From: Macrococcoides goetzii | GTDB lineage: Bacteria > Bacillota > Bacilli > Staphylococcales > Staphylococcaceae | Assembly (NCBI RefSeq): GCF_002742385.2 | Contig: NZ_MJBI02000005.1 | Location: forward strand, 49,673-113,672 | Direction: 5' to 3' | Length of the DNA stretch: 64,000 nt | Shown: piece by piece, positions 29,093 through 38,786 of the stretch | Layout of the letters: the number at the start of each line of letters is the position of its first letter | Position numbering within the stretch: the stretch's first letter is position 1 | Made by a program: the position numbers and the translations under genes | Notes under the pieces: generated by a model | The model's database searches: none | What the model was told of the DNA's origin: nothing | What the model saw: only the letters and a program-made list of their open reading frames with translations

Positions 29093-29737
29093 TCATACAT
29101 AAGTTGTAGTATCAAATTTCCCTAACTGAAGTTTATTAGCGTCGAGCCCTACTCCACGATATCCTTGGTCAAGTAATACCTGAATCTGTTCAAGTTCTTC
29201 ACGTTCGACTTCAACGACATCCAGCACATCATACTTTTGCGTTAAATCTTTCATAAAGATAAATCTCAATTTACCACCATAAAGTCTATCCATCGCTATA
29301 ATGTGCATCCCTAAATGAAACTTATCTTTTAAGCTTGGTGTATTATCAGGATGAACCGTCGCCATAATGCGTTTATAATTTATCTCAACCTCATTAAATA
29401 ACCATTCTCCAAGCTTACGCTGCAAAGATAATCCTCTGTAGTCCGGATCCACAATCGTAATATCAGAATAGATTAATCCAGCAGCTTCAGCATCATCAAT
29501 ACCAGCATACGGTCCTAAGTAGTCATCCGTCGGGATATGCATCGTTCTGAAAGCACCAACCTCACCATCTATTTCAGCAACAGCCATTAAACCTGCTTTT
29601 ATCTCTTCTTTAAGTTCATCTATCGGCACAGGATCTAACGCTTCAGGATTAACAAGGACAGCTAATGCGTGTTGCTGAATGTGTTCAATAGCAACGATAT
29701 CTCTCAATTCCGCTTTTCTAATATTTATCTCAGCCAT
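29093..29737 (-). CDS. GNAT family N-acetyltransferase
   Basis: 214 residues with a GNAT fold; the acetyl-CoA loop is around DPDYRGLSLQRKLGEWL, where R-x-x-x-x-R-K-L replaces the usual Q/R-x-x-G-x-G/A. The C-terminal 50 residues are an extra acidic segment. Substrate unknown. AAGGAAAATAATAAA precedes the ATG. Upstream of the LCP gene on the same strand, 53 bp apart, possibly co-transcribed. Confidence 0.7.
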   Translation of the reverse strand: MAEINIRKAELRDIVAIEHIQQHALAVLVNPEALDPVPIDELKEEIKAGLMAVAEIDGEVGAFRTMHIPTDDYLGPYAGIDDAEAAGLIYSDITIVDPDYRGLSLQRKLGEWLFNEVEINYKRIMATVHPDNTPSLKDKFHLGMHIIAMDRLYGGKLRFIFMKDLTQKYDVLDVVEVEREELEQIQVLLDQGYRGVGLDANKLQLGKFDTTTYV

Positions 29738-30319
29738 TTTATTATTTTCCTTTCAAGAATATCTTTTTAAGTTGTACTATTCATATTATAAAATATCATC
29801 TTTTATAATACTTAAAGTAATCAAAATAAATCAGCAATAATAATCTATCCAATAATAAAATGTAAACTTATTATTAAAAATGTTATTGAATGATTAATTT
29901 TCTAACAAAACTTATGCATATTATTAGTATATTTTATTATATAGACAAAAAATATATTATATCCATGTAATTAAGTTTCAAAACAAGAAAAACAATGTAT
30001 ATACATTTCGACCTATTATTATTCAAGAATAGTAATAGCTAATAAATTACACTTTTAAATAACCGAGAAAAATAATCGGTTTTCTTTATATTATCACTTA
30101 ATTTGAACTTTTCAGTTAAATAAATCACCTTATTAATAATAAAATAGTACAAAACACGAACAAAATATCATTTATTTACTTAAAATTAACATTTAATAGG
30201 TGTCTTTCATTTATTTTTATGATATACTATCTAAGTTGATGTCATGAAATATCTTACGTGTAAATAATGAAGTTTAGAGAAACTAAATTTTATTAACATT
30301 TCAGTTAACACACGGTTTA
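29738..30319. other. Long AT-rich intergenic region
   Basis: About 580 bp with extreme AT content and no convincing ORF. A small palindrome AACCGA...TCGGTT at about 30060-30080 and a TATACT -10-like box at 30223-30228 are the only marked signals; the latter may start the MarR gene with a leader of about 140 bases. Confidence 0.5.
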
Positions 30320-30370
30320 ATGTATGTTTTACACCAACCGCAAAATTATCAAAAGAAATGGGCGAATTTT

Positions 30371-30805
30371 ATGATCGAATTAGAACAATCTTTATTTAAA
30401 ACAGTCAGCTTGATAGAAGCAAACCTCAATGAATCTTTAAATAAAGCATATGGTATTTCTTATACGGAATTCTTAATCCTACACAAACTTTACTTAGATA
30501 AAGAAAGTACGATTGCTGAGTTACAGAAAGATATTTCATATAAGATGGATTCTGCAAGTACAAAGACAAAGAAACTACGTGCTATGGGACTTGTTGCGAA
30601 AGAACGTCGTAAAGACGATGAAAGAAAAGTAGCAACGAAACTGACAGATGAAGGACAAGCATTAGTCGAAGATATATTGAATAAATACGACAATCAGTTA
30701 AATAAGGCATCAGCAAAGTTTACTGAAAATGATGTTCGTACTTTACAGTTATTAATTGATCGTTATAGAGAGAACTTCCATACAGATTTCGAAATAAACA
30801 ATTAA
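30371..30805 (+). CDS. MarR/Sar-family transcriptional regulator
   Basis: A 144-residue winged-helix regulator. The HTH is in TIAELQKDISYKMDSASTKTKKL and the wing contains RRKDDERKVATKLT, the DER motif of the MarR/SarA group. The ATG at 30371 is most family-like in length; an in-frame ATG at 30320 would add 17 residues, and neither has a good ribosome site. It is likely a single-domain global or local regulator; no cysteine for redox sensing like MgrA/SarZ is present. Confidence 0.8.
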   Translation: MIELEQSLFKTVSLIEANLNESLNKAYGISYTEFLILHKLYLDKESTIAELQKDISYKMDSASTKTKKLRAMGLVAKERRKDDERKVATKLTDEGQALVEDILNKYDNQLNKASAKFTENDVRTLQLLIDRYRENFHTDFEINN

Positions 30806-30806
30806 T

Positions 30807-30848
30807 AAAAAACGCGTTTGAGTTAACAATCTCAAACGCATTTTTTTT
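30807..30848. terminator. Bidirectional terminator
   Basis: GCGTTTGAG...CTCAAACGC with flanking A and T runs between the convergent MarR gene and nhaC. Confidence 0.9.
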
Positions 30849-30851
30849 ATG

Positions 30852-32294
30852 TTAAGCGAGTTCAGCTGGTTGTAAATTCTGTTTCTCGAAATGTGCTCTT
30901 TCTTCTTTCGTCATCTTTATAATCTTAAAGCCAGTGTAGCCATAGATAATTGAAATAATAGGCACAATGAAATTTAAAATTGCATATGGCGCGTATTCAG
31001 CAACACCTACACCAAGTGTTCCCGCGATGAATACACCACACGTATTCCATGGTATAAACACACTTGATAACGTACCACTGTCCTCTAAACAACGAGATAA
31101 ATTCTTCGGATGTAAGTTCTTATCAATATATGCGCGTAAATACATACGACTCGGTACAACGATACTGATATATTGTTCTGAACACGTTGCATTTGTAGCA
31201 AAACAACTCACAATCGTCGCAGCAATTAAGCTGCCTGTAGATTTTGCTACTAATAAAATCTTAGAAATAATCGCATTTAACATACCACTAAACTCTAAAA
31301 TACCACCGAACGTCATCGCTACAATTGTCATCGAGATGGTAAAGAACATCGATTCAAGACCACCCTTATTGAATAATTCAGTGACTAATTCATTCTTAGA
31401 TTCCATCTTATAACCTGTTTGAAGTGTATCCATAACAGTCTTCATGTTATCCCCTTGAATAAGTTGCTGTGCACCTGCTCCTAGAATAATTCCCACAACA
31501 AGCGCTGGAACTGCAGGAACTTTCAATGCTACAAGTACTATTACAATTGCCGGAATCAACAATAACCAAGGAGAAATAACGAACTGATTCTCCATCGCGT
31601 TTAATAAAGTATCGATTTTCTTCGTATCCATATGACCACCAGCGAACTGACGACCAATAAAGAAGTATGCAATTAACGCAATGATGATACCTGGAATCGT
31701 CGTAAAGAACATATGTTTAATATGAACAAATAAATCTGTTCCAGTAAGACCTGATGCCAAGTTTGTTGTATCGCTTAAAGGACTCATCTTATCCCCGAAA
31801 TAACTACCTGAAATAACAGCACCTGCAATCATACCAGCAGGAATATCCATACTTAGTCCAATCCCCATACCAGCCACACCAACCGTTGCCATTGTTGACC
31901 AGCTTGAACCGATGGCTAATGCTACAATGCCACAGATTAAACAAATCGTAACTAAAAATAAACTTGGAGAAATCAACTTTAACCCGTAATAAATCATCGT
32001 AGCAACGACGCCTCCACCAATCCAGGCACCGATAACTAATCCAACCAGGATAATAATGACAATGGCAGGTAACGCAAGTTTAATCCCTTTGTACATCATC
32101 TCTTCAATTTCATCCCACGTAAATCCATGTTGATGTGCTACAATCGCTGCAATCGCCGTACCGATCATCAATGGAATATGTGGCGCTTGCTCTAACACAA
32201 CAACTGTAAATAACATACTCGCAATCATGAAGACAAGCGGTACGAGTGCCCACCAAACATTTATTTCCTTCTTTTGTTTTAATTTATTATCCAT
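30852..32294 (-). CDS. nhaC: Na+/H+ antiporter, NhaC family
   Basis: 480 residues, about 11-12 transmembrane helices. Typical NhaC segments are visible: GDKMSPLSDTTNLA and the later NATCSEQYISIVVPSR and CGVFIAGTLGV. Family members exchange Na+ for H+ or malate/lactate (MleN type), so the exact ions are not certain. AGGA lies before the ATG. Single gene. Confidence 0.85.
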   Translation of the reverse strand: MDNKLKQKKEINVWWALVPLVFMIASMLFTVVVLEQAPHIPLMIGTAIAAIVAHQHGFTWDEIEEMMYKGIKLALPAIVIIILVGLVIGAWIGGGVVATMIYYGLKLISPSLFLVTICLICGIVALAIGSSWSTMATVGVAGMGIGLSMDIPAGMIAGAVISGSYFGDKMSPLSDTTNLASGLTGTDLFVHIKHMFFTTIPGIIIALIAYFFIGRQFAGGHMDTKKIDTLLNAMENQFVISPWLLLIPAIVIVLVALKVPAVPALVVGIILGAGAQQLIQGDNMKTVMDTLQTGYKMESKNELVTELFNKGGLESMFFTISMTIVAMTFGGILEFSGMLNAIISKILLVAKSTGSLIAATIVSCFATNATCSEQYISIVVPSRMYLRAYIDKNLHPKNLSRCLEDSGTLSSVFIPWNTCGVFIAGTLGVGVAEYAPYAILNFIVPIISIIYGYTGFKIIKMTKEERAHFEKQNLQPAELA

Positions 32295-32403
32295 ACCCTT
32301 TAATATCCTCCCACCTCTTTGAAATCGTTTACATTAATAGTTTAATGGAATAAAGATTAAAAATCTACACTAATTTTCGAAATACTTAAATTATTTAAAA
32401 GTT

Positions 32404-32433
32404 TAAAAAAAAGACATATCTACTAATATGTCT
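32404..32433 (-). terminator. Terminator behind the protease pseudogene
   Basis: AGACATAT...ATATGTCT followed on the minus strand by TTTTTTTT. Confidence 0.75.
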
Positions 32434-32455
32434 CTCAATAAATAATTTATTTAAT

Positions 32456-33280
32456 TTAATACATATGATTTCTTACAAATCGACCCGTATAGCCATACAA
32501 TGACTCTGCCCCACTGTATTCAACTTTACCAAGACGTGTATCATCTCCACCGTATAGATCATATCCATATGTGCGAAGTCCATACACTCTTAATTTACTA
32601 TCAAATAATGGAGAACCTGATGCCCCTGCTCTGAATTTATCTTTCAATACAAATTCAGTTTGATTTAATGTTCTCATAATAAATAACGCTCTATTATAAT
32701 AACGTTTCTCATAATACTTACCATCAAAAGGATAACCCCACACTAAACAAGACTCTTCCTTGCTTTAGACTATCGATCTGAGCATCGTAGCTAAAAGCAT
32801 CGGCTTAGCATAATCTGTGAGTTTCTTATACGTATGACCTAAAGCAACATCTGCATAAGGTACATTAACAACCTTCTTCACCTTAAACTGATGAGGAATG
32901 TCCGCTTCATTACGATTCATCTCAAACGATAAATACTTAGCAGCCGTTCTCTTACCATCCTTATCATCAATTACGTGTGCATTAGTAAGGATCGTATAAT
33001 CATCAATAACAAAACCAGTCCCCGTGCTTTCATACTCAGGACCCGCCCAGCCATTCTTGTTTGAAATGCGTCCGATAGCATCGTATTTCGTATAGCGGTT
33101 AGGAATGAATTTCATAAACGTAGCACTGATAACTCTTTAATATCGGATAGGCGATATCCTTTGTAGTAGGTTTCATACCATCGTAATAATAATTCGACTC
33201 TACAGCATGCGCTGGCAAGTAAGATGTTAATAAAATTGCCCCAAATATAATAGTAGTAGATAATACTTTATATAATTTCA
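32456..33280 (-). pseudogene. V8-like serine protease, two frameshifts
   Basis: Three fragments in different frames together cover the whole of the intact paralogue at 38787-39602. The first (from ATG 33280, signal peptide MKLYKVLSTT... to AHA) runs to about 33125, where YPILKSYQ leaves the frame; the second (about 33115-32765) has the catalytic His in TNAHVID and the Asp in PYADVAL; the third (32743-32456) has the Ser in GASGSPLF. The breaks fall at about 33118-33130 and 32740-32775. The C-terminal third is almost identical to the intact copy, the N-terminal third is not, which suggests recent exchange between the copies. Confidence 0.9.
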
Positions 33281-33361
33281 TTATTCCCTCCAAATAATTA
33301 CCTTTTAACTATTATCTCAAAGTACAGTTATATTTGGAATAGAATTATACCTTTTTTAGTT

Positions 33362-33402
33362 AAAAACACCCTTCCAATATGATTTCTCATTGAAAGGGTG
33401 TG
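33362..33402 (-). terminator. Terminator of the Thr/Pro-repeat adhesin
   Basis: ACACCCTTTCAAT...ATTGGAAGGGTGT, then TTTTTA on the minus strand. Confidence 0.8.
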
Positions 33403-33418
33403 CTAATTATATATACTA

Positions 33419-35029
33419 TTATTTCATTTCTTCTTTACGTCGTGCTGAAATTAAAACTAATCCTCCAACTGCTGCAAAGATCAAGCTAATCAGTCCTGTA
33501 TTAAGAGCAGTTTCACCTGTATCCGGAAGACTTGTTTCAGATGGTGTTCCCTTAATATTATTGACTGGAGCATTTGGTTCACTTTGTTTATTCGGAACTG
33601 CAGGTTTCATCGGTGTCGATTGTTCCGAACTAGAAGTAACTATTGCAGACGCTTCTGTTGTCGGTATTTCCGTTGTCAGCATTTCTGTCGTTGGTAATTC
33701 TGTTGTTGGTGCTTCTGTTGTCGGTGTTTCTGTTGTTGGTGCTTCTGTTGATGGTATTTCTGTTGTCGGTGCCTCTGTTGTCGGTGCTTCTGTTGTCGGT
33801 GTTTCTGTTGTCGGTGCCTCTGTTGTCGGTGCTTCTGTTGTCGGTACTTCTGTTGACGGTGCTTCTGTTGTTGGTGTTTCTGTTGTCGGTGCCTCTGTTA
33901 TCGGTGTTTCTGTTGTCGGCGCCTCAGTTGTTGGTGTTTCTGTTGTCGGCGTCTCTGTCGTTGGTGTTTCTGTTATCGGCGTTTCTGTCGTTGGTAATTC
34001 CGTTGACGGTGTTTCCGTCGTTGGTGCTTCTGTCGTTGGTGCTTCTGTCGTCGGTGCTTCTGTCGTCGGTGCTTCTGTTGTTGGTGTTTCTGTCGTCGGT
34101 GCTTCTGTTGTTGGTGTTTCTGTTGTTGGTGTTTCTGTCGTTGGTGTTTCTGTCGTCGGTGCTTCTGTTGTTGGTGCCTCTGTTGTTGGGTTTTCTGGGA
34201 AGGTTGGAATAACAGTGTAATAACTATTGTTATTACCAGCTCCATAATTTGCATTCATCGCTGAAGCAACAATGACATCACCCGGTAACAACGGGAAAGG
34301 CAATGTAGATACATCAATGTACCAAGTTAAATCTTCATTAATAATTGCTGTTAAATAGGCAGAGGGAAATATATTTCTTTCAATAAAATTACTATAATTA
34401 ACCATTACATCCAAATAAGTCCCATATAATTCCGGTTGTAAGAAATCAGTAAACTCATTATTAGAAACAACTCCTGTAATAAATGGATCATTTAATTTAT
34501 AAGGATTTATAATAACTTTAGGAGGAGCTAATTCTGTTATATGATTAAGAACTGTAACAAAACCGATATTCCCAGTTTTTTCTTCTCCTAGAAAATAAGC
34601 TAATTTAAAATCATCTCTAACAATATTGAAACCCCAAAAACCATTTGCATCAGTTGTAACATTCACAAAGTCAAAATCTTCTCCTATATTGTCATATTGC
34701 AATTTAACCACAAAATCTGTACCAGGTGCTGCTGTACCTGATAAATATTTCACAGGGTCAATACTTCCAACATCAAATTTATCTATAGAAAAAGTCATAT
34801 CTGCCTTATTATTATTAGCATAGCTCGTAAAAAGTGCATCATCATTTATTATTTTGCCATCAATATATACCTGTTCTACCTGAGTATTTATATTATTAAC
34901 ATTTAAATAATTTGCAGAACTAGCATTGATATCAGTTGCTGAAACAACATTTTGATTTGTAAATAAAATCAAGGACGAAGAAACTGTCACATACGTAGCG
35001 ATTATCCTAAGCTTTTTAAAATTTACCAT
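33419..35029 (-). CDS. LPXTG-anchored surface protein with Thr-Glu-x-Pro-Thr repeats
   Basis: 536 residues. An N-terminal signal peptide (basic VNFKKLR, hydrophobic core, cleavage near VVSA-T) is followed by about 240 residues of globular sequence and then a stalk of about 37 five-residue repeats of the type P-T-T-E-(A/T). The C-terminus has LPDTGE, a hydrophobic span and RRKEE, the sortase A sorting signal. The start at 35029 lies behind AAGGTGGC; an upstream GTG is in frame but unlikely. Ligand unknown. The long frames on the other strand of the repeat are artefacts of its periodicity. Confidence 0.88.
   Translation of the reverse strand: MVNFKKLRIIATYVTVSSSLILFTNQNVVSATDINASSANYLNVNNINTQVEQVYIDGKIINDDALFTSYANNNKADMTFSIDKFDVGSIDPVKYLSGTAAPGTDFVVKLQYDNIGEDFDFVNVTTDANGFWGFNIVRDDFKLAYFLGEEKTGNIGFVTVLNHITELAPPKVIINPYKLNDPFITGVVSNNEFTDFLQPELYGTYLDVMVNYSNFIERNIFPSAYLTAIINEDLTWYIDVSTLPFPLLPGDVIVASAMNANYGAGNNNSYYTVIPTFPENPTTEAPTTEAPTTETPTTETPTTETPTTEAPTTETPTTEAPTTEAPTTEAPTTEAPTTETPSTELPTTETPITETPTTETPTTETPTTEAPTTETPITEAPTTETPTTEAPSTEVPTTEAPTTEAPTTETPTTEAPTTEAPTTEIPSTEAPTTETPTTEAPTTELPTTEMLTTEIPTTEASAIVTSSSEQSTPMKPAVPNKQSEPNAPVNNIKGTPSETSLPDTGETALNTGLISLIFAAVGGLVLISARRKEEMK
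33640..34197. repeat. 15-bp tandem repeat encoding the Thr/Pro stalk
   Basis: About 37 units of 15 bp with the plus-strand form (G/T)GTGTTTCTGTTGTCG-like; units vary mainly at third positions and at the Ala/Thr codon. Such arrays change length easily by slippage or recombination. Confidence 0.9.
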
Positions 35030-35202
35030 ATTAGCCACCTTTTTATTTACTGAAATTAATTTTCAACCTAATTTTTTATTTATCATTTAAATTATCATTC
35101 TTGTTTTTTCATTAAAATTATAAATTTCAACAATCATCCTTTTATACTATATATAATATATACTATATATAATATATAGTATATTATATATATTAACAAT
35201 AA

Positions 35203-35262
35203 AATTATTTTAGTAATATTTATTTTAGTAATAATTATTTTAGTAATAATTATTTTAGTAAT
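35203..35262. repeat. Four 15-bp AT-rich tandem repeats
   Basis: AATTATTTTAGTAAT occurs four times head to tail (one copy starts ATTT), directly left of the IS element. A long alternating AT stretch (about 35145-35195) precedes it. The 35030-35270 gap otherwise only contains the upstream region of the adhesin. Confidence 0.85.
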
Positions 35263-35269
35263 AATTAAT

Positions 35270-36696
35270 CACTAGCATTGCATAAAAATATTTGCACCTT
35301 CGGTTTTGAATTGAATTTTCAAAAAATTGATTTTCTCAATAAAAAAATTCCTTTATAATGGTTGGAGATAGTAATACTCATCCAAGTCCAATAATAAAGG
35401 AACCAACTATGTATAATTTTACTAGAAAATCATCATTTGAACAATGGATATCTCCCATTAATTTTTAAAATGTTTCAAAATAAATAGAAATTTTAAAATC
35501 GAAAATTTAAAATTTTAAAATTAGATCACTGTACAAAAAAGCTAGACACATCATCTTTTATAAAGCTGTTATTGTTCTCTCAGTTAATTGAATGTGAAAG
35601 TCTAAGAGCTATGAGTGATAGTGTCTTTTCAGAAGACCTACAAAAAACCTTAGGTTTTTCATCAATAAGTTATTCACAACTAAGTAGAAAATTAAATGAA
35701 GTTCCAACTGAACTTTTTCAATATATTTTCATGCAGTTACTTAATCAAATTCAACACATGAATAACTTTAATCAAAAAAGAAAGATAACAACACCACTCA
35801 AGGTAATTGATTCAAGTACATTGCCACTTAATCTTAGAAATGATCGCTGGGCAAAATTTCGTAAAACAAAATCTGGGGTTAAATTGCATATGAGACTTGT
35901 TCATATGCCTGATTGTGACAGTTATCCTGATAACTTCTATATAACAAATGCATGTGAGAATGATCAAAATCACTTAGAACTATTTGGTGATGACAAAGAG
36001 TGTTTGTATGTTTTTGTTCGTGGTTACATTAATTATCAAAGATTTGATGAAATGACTGACAAAGGATTCTTTTTTGTATCACGTCTTCGCAAAAATGCAG
36101 TACATAGAGTGATTGAAACATTTGAAACCAACGAAAATCAAATAATTTCTGATTAGATGATTGTCATTGGAACTACATTAAATAGAAGTGAGAACTACTT
36201 TAGACGAATACTACTCAAAGATTCGTCAGATAAGGAATTAGTTTTAATCACTAATAGATTTGATTTATCTCCTGAGGAGATTGGCGAAATATATAAATCT
36301 CGTTGGTCAATTGAATTATTTCTCAAATGGATTAAACAACATATAAATGTCAAAACATTCTATGGTCATTCTGAAACTGCAGTTGCTAATCAAATATATG
36401 TAGCAATGATTGTATATTGCTTGAATGTTCTTGTTAAATTAAGAACGAATATTAAAAAGAGTATACTTCAAATCATTAGATTACTTAAAGCTTCATTATG
36501 GAAAAGAGACCATTTCTGGATTCGAAGAATCCGCGATAATAAACCCTGGAATATTAATAATCTGTTGCTTTTCCACTGGAAATATAATAGTCAAAAAATG
36601 GATGATTACTACCTGTGTTTAGGTGTTTTCAGATTTTGAATTTTCGAAGAAAAAATTATTTCAGAAAATTCTAACTTTATGTGTGCAACACTAGTG
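35270..36696. mobile_element. Decayed IS4-family insertion sequence
   Basis: About 1.43 kb. Imperfect terminal inverted repeats are CACTAGCATTGCA (35270-35282) and TGCAACACTAGTG (36684-36696). The flanking 9-mers ATAATTAAT and ATTATTAAT differ at one base and look like an aged target duplication. It contains one transposase gene with several lesions (next entry). It separates the adhesin from the SdrD-B-domain gene. Confidence 0.8.
35409..36639 (+). pseudogene. IS4-family transposase, multiply inactivated
   Basis: The reading begins MYNFTRKSSFEQW at 35409 and meets in-frame TAA codons at 35466, 35481 and 35508, each explained by a CAA to TAA change. A one-base shift lies near 35555, then the frame is open from about 35560 to a TAG at 36154-36156, and continues in the same frame to 36639. 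The IS4 signature Y-2-R-3-E-6-K is intact in YKSRWSIELFLKWIK and the first Asp is in DSSTLPL, but the second catalytic Asp, normally in DRGY, is Val (FVRGYINY). It cannot move itself. Confidence 0.85.
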
Positions 36697-36863
36697 ATTA
36701 TTAATATCTTTTTAAAATCTTTTATTTAGTATTGACTCAATTACAAATTACACATATCATTTATAAATGATATAAAATTTCATCAAACTTTTAAATATGG
36801 GTATTTTCATTTCTACTAAATATAAGAAATGATATTATTTACTAAAAGAAACGAGGAGTTCAT

Positions 36864-38677
36864 TTGAGAAAAAAAAATTATTCTTACAGTGTACTGCAAT
36901 TTTATTAGGTGGACTAATGTTCTCCTCCCTTGAATCTAAGGATGTAGAAGCATCAGGCACAGCGAATATACCACAAGATGGTGACATTACTGCACCAAAC
37001 GCACCAATCGTTACACCTATTAAAGATAAAGATAGATATATTAAAGGATTTGCTGAACCAAATGCAACAATCTTAATTATGGATAAAGACGGAAATAACG
37101 TTAAAGGAAAAGTAAAACCTGACGGAACTTTCAAAATTAAAGTGAATGATACGTTTAAAGATAGTAAGAAAGTGAAGATTATTGCGTATGATCACAATGA
37201 AAATACATCTCCATTTAAAGTAGTAAAAGTTAAAGATACAACGTCAGACAAATCAGCAGAAACAACTACAAAAACACCAGATAACCACGTTAGTACAACA
37301 ACAAGCGAACAACCATCTTCAGAATCGACATCAATTCAAACACCTACTATTACTAACACAACTGAGATTCCATCTGTTGCTATTCCACCGGTTAACAATA
37401 CGACAGAAGCTCCATCTATCGTTATCCCACCGGTTAACAATACGACGGAAATACCATCTATCGTTATTCCACCGGTTAGCAACACGACGGAAACGCCGAC
37501 GACTGAGATTCCTGGTGGTGGTAGCATGACTAAAATGCCTACTACTGAAATACCGAAACCAAGTATACCTGATCCATGTATAACAGATGGTGGATTACAT
37601 TCGTTACGAACAGGTATGAGAGAACGTTATTCTATTAATGACAGTACTACTTCTCAGACTACTTCGGTAACTTCAATAGATGCTTCAAATCTATCTATTG
37701 GAGACCATGTTTGGTGGGATGAAAATTGGAATAATATGTTCGATGCAAATGAAAAACCTGTTGCAGGTTTAGAAGTTAGTTTAAGAGATTACAGCGGGAA
37801 TGAAGTTGGTCGTACAGTTACTGACACCCAAGGTAACTATAAGTTTGAAGGGTTAGAAAACGGAACTTATATTTTAAATTTCCATAATCCACTTACTTGG
37901 AGTCCTCTAATTGCAAATATTGAAGCAGATTTACATGATATTAACGACTCAGGTGGACCAATTGATATCATCGTGAACTTAAAAGACAATAATTTAAATA
38001 TAGATCAAGGATATTATTATACTGGTTTAACATCTGCAGATTGTATACCAACGACGGAAGAAACGCCTTCAACGGAAGTGACAACGACGGAAGCGCCAAC
38101 GACGGAAACACCTGGATTATATTCAATTGGAGATTATACATGGTACGATGATGACAATGATAATGTTCAAGATCCAGAAGAAGCGCCATTTACAAATGTA
38201 GTAGTATATTTATATGATGTAAACTATAATTTAATTGCTACAACAACAACAGATGCAAACGGCAATTATATCTTTAATGATATTGCGCCTGGAGATTACA
38301 CTGTAATGTTTGAAACACCAAACGGTACAAGACCAAGTAATCCAGACGATATTTATGTAACAATTACTGACAGTGATGTTCTTACTGCAGACAAAGGTTT
38401 CTATACACCACCTATTAACTGTACTTTATCATACAACAATGATTACTTAGCTGGTTTATTAGCAGATAATTTAGTTCCCGGATCAATCTTATCTTATTTA
38501 TTAGATGGTAAAGTATTTACTAATACTGTAGATGAAACTGGATTTGTCTGGGTTGATATTTACGAATTAAGAACAGAGCCTAGAACTGAAGGTATAGTGC
38601 GATTAGAATCGCCTGACGGAACAATTGTTGAATATCCTGATACAATTTGTGCAAGAGAATTAAAAATTAGAGAATAA
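36864..38677 (+). CDS. Secreted SdrD-B-domain protein, start out of frame at an A9 tract
   Basis: The main frame is open from before 36917 to 38677. In order it has a bacterial Ig-like domain (about 36990-37230), a Thr/Pro-rich linker with repeats of IPPVNNTTE, an SdrD B-like domain ([14 protein letters not shown]...NIDQGYYY), a short TTE linker and a second B-like domain, then about 85 residues with no LPXTG. The natural start, TTG at 36864 behind GAGGAG, is one base out of frame: adding one A to the run 36869-36877 gives an intact signal peptide (MRKKKLFLQCTAILLGGLM...EA). As written, no secretion signal can be made. Confidence 0.75.
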
Positions 38678-38723
38678 TAATATATAATTATCTATTTGCC
38701 ATATTTAATATGTACACAAAAAT

Positions 38724-38751
38724 AAGAACGTCACTTTAAAGTGGCGTTCTT
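38724..38751. terminator. Bidirectional terminator
   Basis: AAGAACGTCACTTT and AAAGTGGCGTTCTT pair with one wobble between the convergent SdrD-B-domain gene and the protease gene. Confidence 0.8.
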
Positions 38752-38786
38752 AATTTCTTATATATTCACTTATAAATTATTCATTT

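Noticed and set aside
33390..34254. Long plus-strand and alternate-frame ORFs rich in Val/Gly/Ser, Leu or Gln/Lys/His over the adhesin repeat
   Set aside because: They arise from the 15-bp periodicity of the real minus-strand gene, which has signal peptide and LPXTG.
35313..35330. CodY-box-like AATTTTCAAAAAATT
   Set aside because: One mismatch to the consensus, but it is in the AT-rich end of a dead IS and not at a promoter.
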